A DNA stretch of 64,000 nucleotides from Pseudomonas sputi (GCF_021603585.1 NZ_BQHI01000002.1:372001-436000), one strand, 5' to 3'. Numbered from the stretch's first letter, positions 26,597-36,807 are shown. Numbers and translations: made by a program. Notes: generated from the letters alone by a model not told the origin.

Positions 26597-26604
26597 ACCT
26601 GAAC

Positions 26605-26627
26605 AGCGGTGTGCCGGGCACACCGCT
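26605..26627 (+). other. Intercistronic stem-loop between kdpB and kdpC
   Basis: AGCGGTGTGC pairs perfectly with GCACACCGCT over a 3-nt loop, eight bases after the kdpB stop. It lacks a T run. It may protect or process the mRNA so that subunits are made in different amounts. Confidence 0.55.
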
Positions 26628-26653
26628 TCAAGCACGAATTCGAGGATTTTGAG

Positions 26654-27199
26654 ATGTCCACACTGTTACGTCCGGCCCTGAGCCTGCTGGTGCTGATGAC
26701 CCTGGTCACCGGCGTTGCCTATCCGCTGGTAGTTACGGGCGTCGCGCAAGTTGCCTTCCCCGAGCAGGCCAACGGCAGTCTGGTGCGCGACGCCGAAGGC
26801 AAGGTGCGCGGCTCGTCGTTGATCGCCCAGGATTTTGTCGGCGATGCCTGGTTCCATCCACGTCCATCAGCCGGTGCCTTCGCCACCGTGTCGAGCAGTG
26901 CGAGCAACCTGTCGCCGAGCAATCCGGCGCTGGCCACTCGGGTGATCGATGACGCCAACAAGTTGCAGGTGCCCGGTCAGGGCCCGGTGCCGCTGGCGCT
27001 GTTGACCACCTCCGGCAGTGGCCTCGATCCGCACTTGCCACCAGCGGCGATTGCCTATCAACTGGCGCGTGTTGCGGCCGCGCGTAATGTGCCGGTAGCG
27101 ACTTTGCAACAACTGCTCGACGCGCACGTCGAACAGCCGCTGGTGGGCCCGCCGGTGGTGAATGTGCTGGCGCTGAACATGGCGCTGGAAAAGCTATGA
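26654..27199 (+). CDS. kdpC: KdpC, accessory subunit of the K+-transporting ATPase
   Basis: 181 aa from the ATG at 26654, preceded by GAGGATTTTGAG. One N-terminal membrane helix ([19 protein letters not shown]) is followed by the periplasmic domain with [17 protein letters not shown] and a conserved [13 protein letters not shown] stretch. KdpC stabilises the KdpAB complex and is needed for activity. The apparent start at 26609 falls inside the stem-loop and lacks a ribosome site. Confidence 0.96.
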   Translation: MSTLLRPALSLLVLMTLVTGVAYPLVVTGVAQVAFPEQANGSLVRDAEGKVRGSSLIAQDFVGDAWFHPRPSAGAFATVSSSASNLSPSNPALATRVIDDANKLQVPGQGPVPLALLTTSGSGLDPHLPPAAIAYQLARVAAARNVPVATLQQLLDAHVEQPLVGPPVVNVLALNMALEKL

Positions 27200-27233
27200 A
27201 TCGCGATGACACCAGGAAGAGAGAGCTTCAAGC

Positions 27234-29885
27234 ATGAGTGACTCCGGCCGCGCCGACGCGCTGTTAGCAGAACTGCCCCGCGACGGACGCGGCCGGCTCA
27301 AGGTTTTTCTCGGCGCAGCGCCGGGCGTGGGCAAGACCTACGCGATGTTGCAGGCAGCCCACAGCCAGTTGCGTCAGGGCGTGAAAGTCATCGCCGGGGT
27401 GGTTGAAACCCACGGCCGCGCCGAAACCGAAGCGCTGCTTGGCGGCCTGCCGCAATTGCCGCTGGTGCGCTCGCAATACCGCGGTGTGACGCTTGAAGAA
27501 ATGGACCTCGACGGCCTGCTCGCCGCCAAGCCGAAACTGGTGCTGGTCGACGAACTCGCCCACAGCAACGCCCCCGGCAGCCGCCACGCCAAACGCTGGC
27601 AGGACATTCAGGAGCTGCTCGCCGCCGGCATCGACGTCTACACCACGGTCAACGTCCAGCACCTGGAAAGCCTCAACGATCAGGTGCGCGGCATTACCGG
27701 TGTGCAGGTGCGCGAAACCTTGCCGGACTGGGTGTTGCAGGAGGCCTACGAACTGCTGCTGATCGACCTGCCGCCCCGGGAACTGCTCGAGCGCCTGCGC
27801 GAAGGCAAGGTCTACGTGCCGGAGCAGGCACGCGCCGCGATCGATGCATTTTTCACCCAGACCAACCTCACCGCGCTGCGCGAACTGGCGATGCAGACCG
27901 CTGCCGCGCAGGTCGATAACGATCTCGCTCAGGGCTATCGCCAACTCGGCCAGGCCGCACCGGCAGTGCGCGGTCGCTTGCTGGTCGGGGTCGATGGCGA
28001 TACCCAGGCCGAACGGCTGGTGCGTCACGCCAGTCGGGTTGCCCAGCGCCGGCATTTGCCGTGGAGTCTGGTGCACGTCGACAACGGCAGCGTGCGGGAC
28101 GAGCCATCGCGCCTGCGCCTGCAAAGTGCCCAGCAACTGGCCGAACGCCTCGGTGGCGAGGTGGTGTTGCTGCGGGCCGGCGAAGTGGCGAAAACCCTGA
28201 TTCAGCATGCGGCTGAACGCCGGGCAAGTCTGGTGCTGGTCGGCCAGTCGCGGCCGCGCCTGCGCAGGCGTCTGTTTGGCGGTGGACTGGCGGCGCGTTT
28301 GTTGCGTCAGGCCCATGGCCTGGAAATCAACGTGCTGGACAGTGATCAGGAACAGCATCAACCGCGCCCGCGTTCAGCACCGACGCTGGTGTGGTTCGAC
28401 TATGCGCTGGCGCTGGTCGCCACGGTGTTGGCCAGTGCACTGGCATGGGCGGTGTCCAGCGTGCTGCCCTTGCCGAACATCTCGCTGGTGTTTCTGGCGG
28501 CGGTGCTGCTGGTGGCCGTGCGCAGCAGTCTCGGCCCGGCGCTGGCCTGTGCGGCGTTGTCGTTTCTGACCTACGACTTTCTGTTCATCCCACCGAATTT
28601 CTCCTTCAGCATCCAGCGCGAAGAAGACGTGCTGACGTTGCTGTTCTTCCTGCTGATGGCGGCGCTCACCGGCAATCTCGCGGCGCGCCAGCGTCGGCAA
28701 TTGCAGGCGCTGCGCGATACCCAGGAAGAGACCACTGAACTGCTCGACCTGTCGCGCAAACTCACCGCCGCCACCGACCGCCAAGCCGTGGTCAGCGCCG
28801 CCGCGCAGCACCTCAATGGCTGGAGCGATCTGCAATTGTGCCTGCTCAATCGCGACGGGCAGGGCGGCTGGAAAGTCGAGACCGGCGGGCCTTTGCAGTT
28901 CACCGAATCCGAACGCGCCGCCGCCGACTGGGCCTGGCAACACGATCAACCGGCGGGCATGGGCACCGGCACGTTGCCGTTCGGGCGCTGGTGGTGGTGG
29001 CCGCTGTCAGTGGAGGACGGGCCATTGGCGCTGCTCGGTGTGTGTGCCAAAGAGGGTCAGACATTGAGCGGCCAACGCCGTCGGTTGCTGACCGCGTTGA
29101 GTCAGCCTTTGGCTCAAGCATTGGCCCGGGCACAACTGGCCGATGACCTGGAAGCTGCGCGCCTGCACGGCGAAACCGAACAGCTGCGCAGTGCCTTGCT
29201 GGCTTCGGTGTCCCACGATTTGCGCACGCCGCTGACTTCGATGCGCGGCAGCATCGACAGCCTGCTGGCGCTCGGCGAAGCGATTCCGCTGGCGGATCGT
29301 CGCGAGCTGCTCGAAGGCACCCGCGATGAAGCCGAACGTCTCGATCGCTACATCCAGAACTTGCTGGACATGACCCGTCTCGGCCACGGCGCCCTGAAGC
29401 TGGCGCGGGACTGGGTGTCGCCGGCGGACATCGTCGGCAGCGCGCTCAATCGTCTGCGGGCGGTGTTGTCGTCGCTGCAAGTGAGCACCGATGTACCGGC
29501 CGAGTTGCCGCTGCTGTACGTGCATGCCGCGTTGATCGAGCAGGCGCTGGTGAACGTGCTGGAAAACGCCGCACGCTTCTCGCCGTCCCACGGCCGTCTG
29601 CAATTGCGCGCCGGGGCGGATGACAGCGAAGTGTTTTTCTCGGTCAGCGATGAAGGGCCGGGGATTCCGGTCGATGAGCGGGCGAAGATTTTCGATATGT
29701 TCTACACCGCTGCCCGAGGTGATCGGGGCGGGCAGGGCACGGGGCTGGGGCTGGCGATCTGTCAGGGCATGGTCGGCGCCCACGGCGGGCGAATCAGCGT
29801 CGGCGACGGCATCGACGGACGCGGCACCTGCATCACCCTGCACCTGCCGTTGCAGACGCAACCGGGGATGGACGGTGAAGCCTGA
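27234..29885 (+). CDS. kdpD: KdpD, osmosensitive K+ sensor histidine kinase
   Basis: 883 aa. The order is standard: N-terminal KdpD domain with Walker A GAAPGVGKTY (about 27-36) and a DELAHSNAPG segment, a Usp-like domain (about 245-370), four close membrane helices (about 390-490), a GAF-like region, then the HisKA domain with SVSHDLRTPL (His 661) and an HATPase with NVLENAARFS, DEGPGIP and GQGTGLGLAI. It senses low K+ or ionic stress and phosphorylates KdpE. It begins 34 bp after kdpC, so it is probably co-transcribed with the transporter. Confidence 0.96.
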   Translation: MSDSGRADALLAELPRDGRGRLKVFLGAAPGVGKTYAMLQAAHSQLRQGVKVIAGVVETHGRAETEALLGGLPQLPLVRSQYRGVTLEEMDLDGLLAAKPKLVLVDELAHSNAPGSRHAKRWQDIQELLAAGIDVYTTVNVQHLESLNDQVRGITGVQVRETLPDWVLQEAYELLLIDLPPRELLERLREGKVYVPEQARAAIDAFFTQTNLTALRELAMQTAAAQVDNDLAQGYRQLGQAAPAVRGRLLVGVDGDTQAERLVRHASRVAQRRHLPWSLVHVDNGSVRDEPSRLRLQSAQQLAERLGGEVVLLRAGEVAKTLIQHAAERRASLVLVGQSRPRLRRRLFGGGLAARLLRQAHGLEINVLDSDQEQHQPRPRSAPTLVWFDYALALVATVLASALAWAVSSVLPLPNISLVFLAAVLLVAVRSSLGPALACAALSFLTYDFLFIPPNFSFSIQREEDVLTLLFFLLMAALTGNLAARQRRQLQALRDTQEETTELLDLSRKLTAATDRQAVVSAAAQHLNGWSDLQLCLLNRDGQGGWKVETGGPLQFTESERAAADWAWQHDQPAGMGTGTLPFGRWWWWPLSVEDGPLALLGVCAKEGQTLSGQRRRLLTALSQPLAQALARAQLADDLEAARLHGETEQLRSALLASVSHDLRTPLTSMRGSIDSLLALGEAIPLADRRELLEGTRDEAERLDRYIQNLLDMTRLGHGALKLARDWVSPADIVGSALNRLRAVLSSLQVSTDVPAELPLLYVHAALIEQALVNVLENAARFSPSHGRLQLRAGADDSEVFFSVSDEGPGIPVDERAKIFDMFYTAARGDRGGQGTGLGLAICQGMVGAHGGRISVGDGIDGRGTCITLHLPLQTQPGMDGEA

Positions 29886-29933
29886 TCCGCACTGCGCTAC
29901 TCTCTTGCCACTCTTTTGTGTTGATGTGAATTC

Positions 29934-30632
29934 ATGAGCCAGACCGCGACCATTTTGGTCATCGATGACGAACCGCAGATCCGCAAGTTCCTGCGCATCA
30001 GCCTCGCTTCTCAGGGCTACAAGGTGCTCGAGGCCGGCACCGGCGCCGAGGGCCTGGCCCAGGCGGCGCTGAACAAACCGGATCTGCTGGTGCTCGACCT
30101 CGGCCTGCCGGACATGGACGGCCAGCAAGTGCTGCGCGAGTTTCGCGAATGGGCCACGGCGCCGGTGCTGGTGTTGTCGGTACGCGCGAGCGAAGGGCAG
30201 AAAGTCCAGGCGCTGGATGGCGGCGCCAATGACTACGTGACCAAGCCGTTCGGCATTCAGGAGTTTCTCGCCCGGGTGCGCGCCTTGTTGCGCCAGGCAC
30301 CCGCCGGCGAAGCGCAGCAGGCCGCGTTGAATTTCGGCCCGCTGACCGTGGATCTGGCCTATCGCCGGGTGCTGCTCGACGGCGTTGAAGTCGCCCTGAC
30401 CCGCAAGGAATATGCAGTGCTGGCGCAACTGGCGCGGCATCCGGGGCGGGTGATCACCCAGCAGCAATTGCTCAAGGACATTTGGGGCCCGACCCACACC
30501 GAGGACAGCCACTACCTGCGGATCGTGGTCGGTCATCTGCGGCAGAAACTGGCGGACGATCCGACCCGGCCCCGGTTCATAGTGACCGAGGCGGGCGTCG
30601 GTTATCGCTTGTTGAGCGAGAGCAGCCTTTAG
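29934..30632 (+). CDS. kdpE: KdpE, response regulator of the kdp operon
   Basis: 232 aa of the OmpR/PhoB class. The receiver has the acidic pair in VIDDEPQI, phosphoacceptor Asp55 (LLVLDLGLPD) and the Lys in YVTKPF. The C-terminal winged helix carries LTRKEYAVLAQLARHPG and LRIVVGHLRQKL. It activates kdpFABC when phosphorylated by KdpD. It lies 48 bp after kdpD, and its stop overlaps by 4 bp the stop of the convergent patatin gene. Confidence 0.96.
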   Translation: MSQTATILVIDDEPQIRKFLRISLASQGYKVLEAGTGAEGLAQAALNKPDLLVLDLGLPDMDGQQVLREFREWATAPVLVLSVRASEGQKVQALDGGANDYVTKPFGIQEFLARVRALLRQAPAGEAQQAALNFGPLTVDLAYRRVLLDGVEVALTRKEYAVLAQLARHPGRVITQQQLLKDIWGPTHTEDSHYLRIVVGHLRQKLADDPTRPRFIVTEAGVGYRLLSESSL

Positions 30633-31666
30633 CTCTGCTCGCTCTCATAGCGATCCAGGGTATCCCGGGCAATCTCGCGACCCAGCGCGATCAGTTCCGG
30701 CGCCTTATAGAACTCGAAGAACCGGCATACCCGTTTCGGCACGTTGATCAACACGTCCGGTGGGTAGCCGGCGATCTTGTACTGCGCCAGCGAGGTCTGC
30801 ATCACCTCGAAACTCTGGTTGATCAGGTCGAGCAATGAAGCGGGCCCGACGTTATCGACGATGAACGATCCGGTGGCGGACTTCGGTGCGCCATCGCGTT
30901 CAGGCGCGGCGGCCGGTTGCTGGGCTTCCGGCTCGGCGCTTTCGACCCACGGATTGATGTCTGCGGCTTCGGCACGCAGCGCTTCCTGTTCCAGCAACAG
31001 CAATTGCTCGGCCTGTTTGCGGCGGAACGGCATCTTCGAACCGAGCGAATTGATCAGGCTGTCAAAGCGCGTACGGAACGCGGCGGGCCGCTGGATCACC
31101 GGCAATTTGTAATGGCGCTGGTTGGTCGAGTTGAGGTTGACCGCGATGATCAGGTCGCAATGGCTCGACACCACCGGCACGATCGGCAATGGGTTGAGAA
31201 TGCCGCCGTCCACCAGCATTCGGTTGCCCTGCATCACCGGGGTGAACAGGCTGGGAATCGCCGCCGAGGCGCGCATGGCCTGATGCAGGCAGCCCTCCTG
31301 AAACCAGATCTCCTGCTGGTTGGTGAGGTCGGCGGCCACCGCCGTGTAGGGAATGCGCAGGTCTTCGATGTTGATCTCGCCGACGATCTTGCGGATCTGA
31401 CCGAAGACTTTCTCGCCACGGATCGCGCCGAGGCGAAAGCTGACGTCCACCAGGCGCAGCACGTCGAGGTAGTCCAGGCTTTCGATCCAGTTGCGGTATT
31501 CGTCGAGCTTGCCGGCGGCGTAGATTCCGCCGACCACGGCCCCCATTGAACAGCCGGCAATACAACTGATGTCATAGCCCCTTCGTTCGATCTCTTCGAT
31601 GACCCCGATATGGGCATAACCCCGGGCGCCACCCGAGCCCAGCACCAGTGCGACACGCTTTTTCAT
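30629..31666 (-). CDS. Patatin-like phospholipase family protein (RssA/YchK-like)
   Basis: 345 aa from the ATG at 31666, with GGGAGGAAG upstream on the minus strand. Seen: the oxyanion loop GSGGARGYAHIG, the nucleophile elbow AGCSMGAVVGG (Ser in G-x-S-x-G) and the LVDGGILNPLP motif bearing the catalytic Asp, so it should be an active serine lipase or acyl hydrolase. A C-terminal extension of about 90 residues after the core is rich in charge and low complexity (AEPEAQQPAAAPERD). There is no signal peptide, so it is probably cytoplasmic or loosely membrane-bound. Its stop overlaps kdpE's by 4 bp. Confidence 0.9.
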   Translation of the reverse strand: MKKRVALVLGSGGARGYAHIGVIEEIERRGYDISCIAGCSMGAVVGGIYAAGKLDEYRNWIESLDYLDVLRLVDVSFRLGAIRGEKVFGQIRKIVGEINIEDLRIPYTAVAADLTNQQEIWFQEGCLHQAMRASAAIPSLFTPVMQGNRMLVDGGILNPLPIVPVVSSHCDLIIAVNLNSTNQRHYKLPVIQRPAAFRTRFDSLINSLGSKMPFRRKQAEQLLLLEQEALRAEAADINPWVESAEPEAQQPAAAPERDGAPKSATGSFIVDNVGPASLLDLINQSFEVMQTSLAQYKIAGYPPDVLINVPKRVCRFFEFYKAPELIALGREIARDTLDRYESEQS

Positions 31667-31883
31667 CCAACTTCCTCCCGACAAGGTTCCACAATGCACC
31701 CATCGAGTGCCGGGCTTCAATCGCCGGGGTCGCTCGGGGCGGCGATGGCGTCGTTTTTTCGATACTTCCTGACCTGTCGGCGTTATCTTTTGCCGTGCGC
31801 TGTAATCGCGGGGCCCAAGGCACTTTTTCGCTGGCGCACCGTCTTACCTGCACGACTGTTGACCTATCTTCGAGGTGTGAGTG

Positions 31884-32162
31884 ATGAAAGCCTGGATCTG
31901 TGTGCCGTTGATGGCCCTGGCATTGGCCGGTTGCGCCGGCAAGACCGCTTACCGCGACAGCTGCGGCAGTCAGCTCGACGCGGCGTGGCATGAACTGGAT
32001 CTGGCCAAGGCCGAAGGGTTTGCCGGCACCGTCAGCTATTCCAAGGCGCTGTCGCTGTTGACGGCGGCCAAGACCCAGCAGCAATTCGAAGGATTCGAAG
32101 GCTGCACCAGGAAAGCCGAGAAGGCGCGTTTCTATATTCGCGAATCCCGCGCGGGGCGCTAA
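31884..32162 (+). CDS. Small lipoprotein of unknown function
   Basis: 92 aa from the ATG at 31884, with GAGGT seven bases upstream. A lipoprotein signal is clear: MKAWICVPLMALALAGC, with the lipidated Cys at residue 17. The mature part of about 75 residues is helical, with two more cysteines (DSCGSQL and FEGCTRK) that could form a disulfide, and a basic C-terminus. The residue after the lipid Cys is Ala, which favours the outer membrane. It is divergent from the patatin gene and 77 bp before the CHAD gene. No domain was recognised. Confidence 0.75.
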   Translation: MKAWICVPLMALALAGCAGKTAYRDSCGSQLDAAWHELDLAKAEGFAGTVSYSKALSLLTAAKTQQQFEGFEGCTRKAEKARFYIRESRAGR

Positions 32163-32239
32163 GCTGCTGACGTGGCGCAAGGGCAGGTCGCTCGCGCTGG
32201 CGCACACTCATGCAGCGTCATTGAATTCAGGAGCAAGTA

Positions 32240-33007
32240 ATGTCTGCGTTGGTTGATCGGCTGGTGGCCCATGTCCTGAGCCTGGAAGTACGGCTGCTGG
32301 CCTGTCAGGCCCGTTTGACCGCTCGAACCGACCCTGAAGCACTGCACGACCTGCGCACCACCGTGCGGCGCTTGCGCAGTCTGCTGCGACCGTTGCGCGG
32401 CTTGCCGGGTGTAGAGCAACTGGAAAGCGCGGCGGCCAGCGTCGGGCAACTGACCACGCCGTGGCGCGACCGCGAGGTGCTGGCGGCCTGGCTGATCAAG
32501 CATGATCAGCCCGAAGCCGCGCAACGGCGCATGGCGCAGATGGCCGAGGCTTATCCGGCCTTGGCGGCCAGCGCCGAAGTGGCGTCGCTGCTGATGATCC
32601 TTGATGCCTTTCCACGTTTTCTGCGTGCGTCCCAGCGCCAGGGCTTGCTCAAGCGCCTGGATAAACGCATCGAAAAGCGCCTGGGCAAACAATGGAAAAA
32701 CCTCGACGTGGCGCTGCACGACCCGGCCCACGACCGCCATCGCCTGCGTTTGCTGATCAAGCGCGTGCGCTACGGCATCGAGGCTTATCTGGAACTCGAT
32801 CGTCTGCCCGAAGCTGCGTTGCCCCGTCTGAAATCCGCACAAGGCGCACTCGGTGACTGGCACGATTGCTGGCAATGGCTGGCCCGCGCCGAGCAGGAAC
32901 CGGATCTGCAACCTTGCGTCGCCACCTGGCAGGCGACCATGATCCAGGCCGAAAGCAAGGCTGACCAGGTGCTGGAAAAACTCGACGCGACCTGCTTCAA
33001 ATCCTGA
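32240..33007 (+). CDS. CHAD domain protein
   Basis: 255 aa with the CHAD pattern: EALHDLRTTVRRLRSLLRPL near the N-terminus and HRLRLLIKRVRYGIEAYLEL near residue 180, both rich in Arg/Lys with conserved His. CHAD domains are helical bundles whose basic groove binds inorganic polyphosphate; many locate to polyphosphate granules. No CYTH or phosphatase domain is fused and no polyphosphate kinase gene is nearby. An AGGAG site lies nine bases before the ATG. Confidence 0.88.
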   Translation: MSALVDRLVAHVLSLEVRLLACQARLTARTDPEALHDLRTTVRRLRSLLRPLRGLPGVEQLESAAASVGQLTTPWRDREVLAAWLIKHDQPEAAQRRMAQMAEAYPALAASAEVASLLMILDAFPRFLRASQRQGLLKRLDKRIEKRLGKQWKNLDVALHDPAHDRHRLRLLIKRVRYGIEAYLELDRLPEAALPRLKSAQGALGDWHDCWQWLARAEQEPDLQPCVATWQATMIQAESKADQVLEKLDATCFKS

Positions 33008-33128
33008 AACCCGTTGGCGCGCAGCACTGCTGTCTTATCTGTCAGTCTCTTTGACCGGAATGGACGCTGCGCCGCTCTGCCGCGCTGGTTAAGATCCGGT
33101 CATTCCCTTTTTCGTGTCCGAGGTTTCC

Positions 33129-33923
33129 ATGCGCTTTTGCGATCTGATCGATGCTGTCCGTCGTCAACCGGAGGTCACGATTCCGGCGGAGTGGGGGCAG
33201 GGCCGAGCCAGTTTTGGCGGCTTGGTTGCCGCCCTCCAATTTGAAGTGATGCGCACCAGGGTGCCGGCCGATCGACCGGTGCGTTCGCTGGCCATCACTT
33301 TTGTCGGCCCGGTCGAGCCCGGAGTGCCGGTGAGCTTCGAGGTCGAGGTACTGCGCGAAGGCAAGGCGGTCAGCCAGGTGCTGGGGCGTGCGGTGCAGAA
33401 CGGTCAGGTGGTGACGATGGTGCAAGGCAGTTTCGGGGCTTCGCGGCCGTCGGAAGTGGCGGTTGAAGCCTATCCGGCGCCGGAGATGAAGCACTGGGAA
33501 GACTGCCAGGAGCTGCCGTACATCAAAGGCGTAACCCCCGAGTTCATGCGTCATCTGGCGATGCGCTGGAGTGTCGGCGGCATGCCGTTCACCGGCAATC
33601 AATCGCGGCTGATGGGCGGCTGGGTGCGTTTGCGTGGCGATGTGAAGGAAGAGCCGGTCAACGAAGCGCACCTGCTGGCGCTGGTCGATGCCTGGCCACC
33701 CGCGCTGTTGCCGTACCTGAAGAAACCGGCGCCGGGCAGCACCCTGACCTGGACCATCGAATTCGTTCAGCCGTTACGGGATGTGAGCACGCTGGACTGG
33801 TGCCAGTATCTGGCGGACATTGAGTATGCGACTGACGGTTACGGCCATGTCGCCGCCAAGCTGTGGAGCGCGAAGGGTGAACTGATTGCCATGAGTCGGC
33901 AGACGGTAACGATTTTCGCCTGA
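33129..33923 (+). CDS. Acyl-CoA thioesterase, TesB-like double hot-dog protein
   Basis: 264 aa from the ATG at 33129, with CCGAGG upstream; the GTG at 33114 is a weaker choice. The sequence looks like two hot-dog halves. The N-terminal half has GRASFGGLVAALQFEVM and RPVRSLAITFVGPVEPG, and the C-terminal half has LTWTIEFVQPL and DGYGHVAAKLWS. This layout is that of TesB-like thioesterases, which hydrolyse acyl-CoA in the cytosol. Its stop is one base from the stop of the convergent Mpo1-like gene. The physiological substrate is unknown. Confidence 0.85.
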   Translation: MRFCDLIDAVRRQPEVTIPAEWGQGRASFGGLVAALQFEVMRTRVPADRPVRSLAITFVGPVEPGVPVSFEVEVLREGKAVSQVLGRAVQNGQVVTMVQGSFGASRPSEVAVEAYPAPEMKHWEDCQELPYIKGVTPEFMRHLAMRWSVGGMPFTGNQSRLMGGWVRLRGDVKEEPVNEAHLLALVDAWPPALLPYLKKPAPGSTLTWTIEFVQPLRDVSTLDWCQYLADIEYATDGYGHVAAKLWSAKGELIAMSRQTVTIFA

Positions 33924-33924
33924 C

Positions 33925-34290
33925 TCAATGCCGGCGATGGCGTTCACGCCAGGCGCGATACCAGCCGCCACTGAGGAAGAACCGCGGAAACGTCAGAAAC
34001 TGCTCGACCAACAGGCGCGAGACGGCGTCCTTGCGATCACTGAACGGCTCGGAGGCTTGCGCCTCCAGGCTGTGACCATGGCGCTGCAGACCCAGCGCCG
34101 CGATGATGCCGATCACGCCGATCGCCACGCTGGCCAGACTCAGGCTGAACACACCCGAGACGATCAACAGAAACGCAACAATGAACAGCGGTACGGCAAT
34201 CAGGTGCAGCACCAGATTGGTCGGGTGCTGATGGTTGTTCGGGTACGCGCGCCATTGCCACGCGGGAAGGTTGGGGTGACGTTTGCCCAT
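33925..34290 (-). CDS. Mpo1-like / DUF962 membrane protein
   Basis: 121 aa from the ATG at 34290, with GAGGAGC upstream on the minus strand; in-frame sequence beyond it has no start signal. It has two or three hydrophobic helices. The N-terminal YPNNHQHPTNLVLHLIAVPLF carries spaced His residues (HxHPxNxxxH) and a second group HGHSLE follows. These resemble the His motifs of the yeast Mpo1 family, iron-dependent dioxygenases of 2-hydroxy fatty acids. Whether the bacterial protein has that activity is inference. It is convergent with, and one base away from, the thioesterase gene. Confidence 0.75.
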   Translation of the reverse strand: MGKRHPNLPAWQWRAYPNNHQHPTNLVLHLIAVPLFIVAFLLIVSGVFSLSLASVAIGVIGIIAALGLQRHGHSLEAQASEPFSDRKDAVSRLLVEQFLTFPRFFLSGGWYRAWRERHRRH

Positions 34291-34410
34291 GTTGCTGCTC
34301 CTCGATCCATGTTCGGTACATGATTGAAGAATAGGCCCGGGCAGCCGGGGCGGCGAATCAAGGTTGGCTATTGAAGTGATAGGGACAATGGCCATTTCTG
34401 ATGTTGACCC

Positions 34411-35892
34411 CTAGAGCTTGAGCTGACCGATCGCCTGGTTCAGTTCCCCGGCCAGTTTCGCCAAGTCGTTGCTGGTGGTCGCCGAATCCACGGTCTGCTG
34501 CACGGTGTTTTCGGTCACATCGCGAATGCTCACCACTGCACGGTTCATCTCTTCGGCGACCTGGCTCTGTTGTTCCGCCGCCACCGCAATCTGCGTGTTG
34601 CTTTCGCGCATCTGCGCCACCGCCCCGGTGATTTCCGCCAGCGCTTCACCGGCCTCTTGCGCCTGCTGCACACAGTCGTCGGCCTTGTACGAACTCTCCT
34701 GCATGAAGTCCACCGCATCGCGGGTCCCGGCCTGCAACGCCGACACCATGGTGGTGATTTCATCGGTGGAGGTCTGCACGCGTTTGGCGAGGTTACGCAC
34801 CTCGTCGGCCACCACCGCGAACCCGCGACCCATTTCCCCGGCACGGGCCGCTTCGATGGCGGCGTTGAGTGCCAGCAGATTGGTCTGCTCGGCGATGCTG
34901 TGAATCACGCTGACCACGCCGTTGATCTTCTGGCTGTCCTCGGCCAGGCGCTGGATCATCTCGGCAGTCTGCTGCACGCCGCTGGACAGCCCGGCAATCG
35001 AATGCTGGACGCGGGTCACCACTTGCTGACCGCTGCCGGCCAGGCCGTCGGCGGTCTGCGACAGGTCGCGTGTCGCGCCAGCGTGCTGGGCGATGTGGTA
35101 GACGGTGGCGGTCATTTCGTTGATCGCCGTGGCGGCCTGATCGGTTTCGCTCTGCTGGCCGAGCATGCCGTGACGCACCTCGTTCATGCTCGATGCCAGT
35201 CGCGCGGCGCCGACGTCCAGTTGCCGCGCAGTGTTGGCCACGGTGGTCACCACGCGCTGATAACCGGCCTGCATTGCATTGAACGCGTTGGCCATCTGCC
35301 CGACTTCATCCTTGCAGGCCAGCGGCACCCGGGCGGCGAGGTCGCCGGTTTTCTCCACGTGCAGCATCACGTCCTTGAGGGTGTTGAGCTGACTGAGCAG
35401 GAAGCGGATCAGCAACTGTGAGGCACCGAGCATCGCCAGCATCAGGATGAACACCGCCATCGCATAGTTGGCGAAGCGCTCGCGGAATACCTGGCTGAGG
35501 CTGGGGGCGTAGGCGATCACGGCGACCTGCTGGCCATCGGCACGGCTGAATACCTCGGCGCCGAGCAGCGGGTTTTCGCCGAACAATGGCAAGTGACTGA
35601 TCTCGATCCAGCCGTTGCTGTCGGTGATCTCCAGCAGCGGCTGATCGTTGAGGCGCGGCGCGTCACCGCGTTTGAAGGTCAGCACCTGATCGGATTTGGG
35701 CAGCGCTTGCCCGGTCGGCCAGGCCTTGAGCAATTGCGCCTGGGCCTGGGCCGAGGTTTGCGCGGCGTGACTGCGGGCCTGTTGTTCAAGCTGTACGGCG
35801 TACAGTACCAGCAACAGGGTGGTGACAAAGGCGACCGCGTTGACCGCCCAGAATTTGTATTTCAGCGAAATATTGCTAAGCCAGGTACCCAT
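34411..35892 (-). CDS. Methyl-accepting chemotaxis protein
   Basis: 493 aa from the ATG at 35892; a TTG at 35928 would add twelve residues but is less likely. Its topology is a first helix near residue 20, a small periplasmic sensor domain of about 115 residues, a second helix near 145-170, a HAMP domain and a long cytoplasmic coiled coil. The hairpin tip is diagnostic: [21 protein letters not shown], then [15 protein letters not shown]. The short sensor domain does not match a familiar ligand class by eye, so the stimulus is unknown. The gene stands alone, upstream on the minus strand of the Mpo1-like gene. Confidence 0.93.
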   Translation of the reverse strand: MGTWLSNISLKYKFWAVNAVAFVTTLLLVLYAVQLEQQARSHAAQTSAQAQAQLLKAWPTGQALPKSDQVLTFKRGDAPRLNDQPLLEITDSNGWIEISHLPLFGENPLLGAEVFSRADGQQVAVIAYAPSLSQVFRERFANYAMAVFILMLAMLGASQLLIRFLLSQLNTLKDVMLHVEKTGDLAARVPLACKDEVGQMANAFNAMQAGYQRVVTTVANTARQLDVGAARLASSMNEVRHGMLGQQSETDQAATAINEMTATVYHIAQHAGATRDLSQTADGLAGSGQQVVTRVQHSIAGLSSGVQQTAEMIQRLAEDSQKINGVVSVIHSIAEQTNLLALNAAIEAARAGEMGRGFAVVADEVRNLAKRVQTSTDEITTMVSALQAGTRDAVDFMQESSYKADDCVQQAQEAGEALAEITGAVAQMRESNTQIAVAAEQQSQVAEEMNRAVVSIRDVTENTVQQTVDSATTSNDLAKLAGELNQAIGQLKL

Positions 35893-36000
35893 GGAGGTCT
35901 TCTCTGATAGCGGAAACAGTTTTGGCAAGGTGCCATTATTGTGCCGCTACCCAGATGCCCGGTTCTTGATGTGCATCAACAAGTGATGCATCTGCCTCTT

Positions 36001-36807
36001 TCAAGGCAGGTCAGGTAGACCGTAGAACGCCCGTGCGCAGGCGGTAGTGTGGGCGGCCAGGTCTGCCTCGGTTTCGCCTCGATGCAACGCGACTTCACGC
36101 AACACTTCAGTGAGATACGCCGGCTCGTTGCGCCCGTTTTTCGGTTTTGGCCGCAGTGTGCGCGGCAGCAGGTACGGTGCATCGCTTTCCAGCATCAGGC
36201 GACCGCGCTTGATTTCCTTCACCAGCGGGTGCAAATGGGTGCCGCGACGCTCGTCGCAGATCCAGCCGGTGATGCCGATGTGCAAGTCCAGATCGAGGTA
36301 ACTGAACAGCGCTTTCTGCTCACCGGTGAAGCAGTGCACCACGGCGGCGGGCAACTGATCACGGAAGTCGCGGAGGATTTCCAGCAGACGCTGGCTCGCA
36401 TCACGCTCGTGGAGGAACACCGGCAATTGCAGCTCGACGGCCAGCGCCAGATGCTCTTCGAGGACTTTTTCCTGCTGCGGACGCGGCGAGAAATCGCGGT
36501 TGAAGTCCAGCCCGCATTCGCCCACCGCCACCCCGTTCGACTCCTGCAGCAGACTGCGCAGATGCCGTGCACTGTCGGCATTCCAGTCGCTGGCCGAGTG
36601 CGGGTGAATGCCGGCGGTGGCAAACAGTCGCTGGCCGTCCGGATCCAGTTGCTGGCACAGTTCCAGCGCCTGTTCGCTGCCCTCGACACTGGTGCCGGTC
36701 AGTACCAGTTGGCAGACCCCGGCAGCGTAGGCGCGGTCGAGCACGGCCTGGTGTTTGTCGGCGAAACTGGGGTTGGTCAGGTTGACGCCGATATCGATGA
36801 GTTGCAT
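36001..36807 (-). CDS. TatD-family metal-dependent hydrolase
   Basis: 268 aa with the TatD metal-site motifs: IDIGVNLTN at the N-terminus (in place of the usual DxHxH), [16 protein letters not shown] with the metal Glu, [16 protein letters not shown] and a LESDAPYL with the catalytic Asp. Many members are exonucleases that trim DNA in repair or turnover. The DxGVN start in place of DTHxH is characteristic of the TatD subgroup of the family. GAGGTAGC precedes the ATG. Confidence 0.9.
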   Translation of the reverse strand: MQLIDIGVNLTNPSFADKHQAVLDRAYAAGVCQLVLTGTSVEGSEQALELCQQLDPDGQRLFATAGIHPHSASDWNADSARHLRSLLQESNGVAVGECGLDFNRDFSPRPQQEKVLEEHLALAVELQLPVFLHERDASQRLLEILRDFRDQLPAAVVHCFTGEQKALFSYLDLDLHIGITGWICDERRGTHLHPLVKEIKRGRLMLESDAPYLLPRTLRPKPKNGRNEPAYLTEVLREVALHRGETEADLAAHTTACARAFYGLPDLP

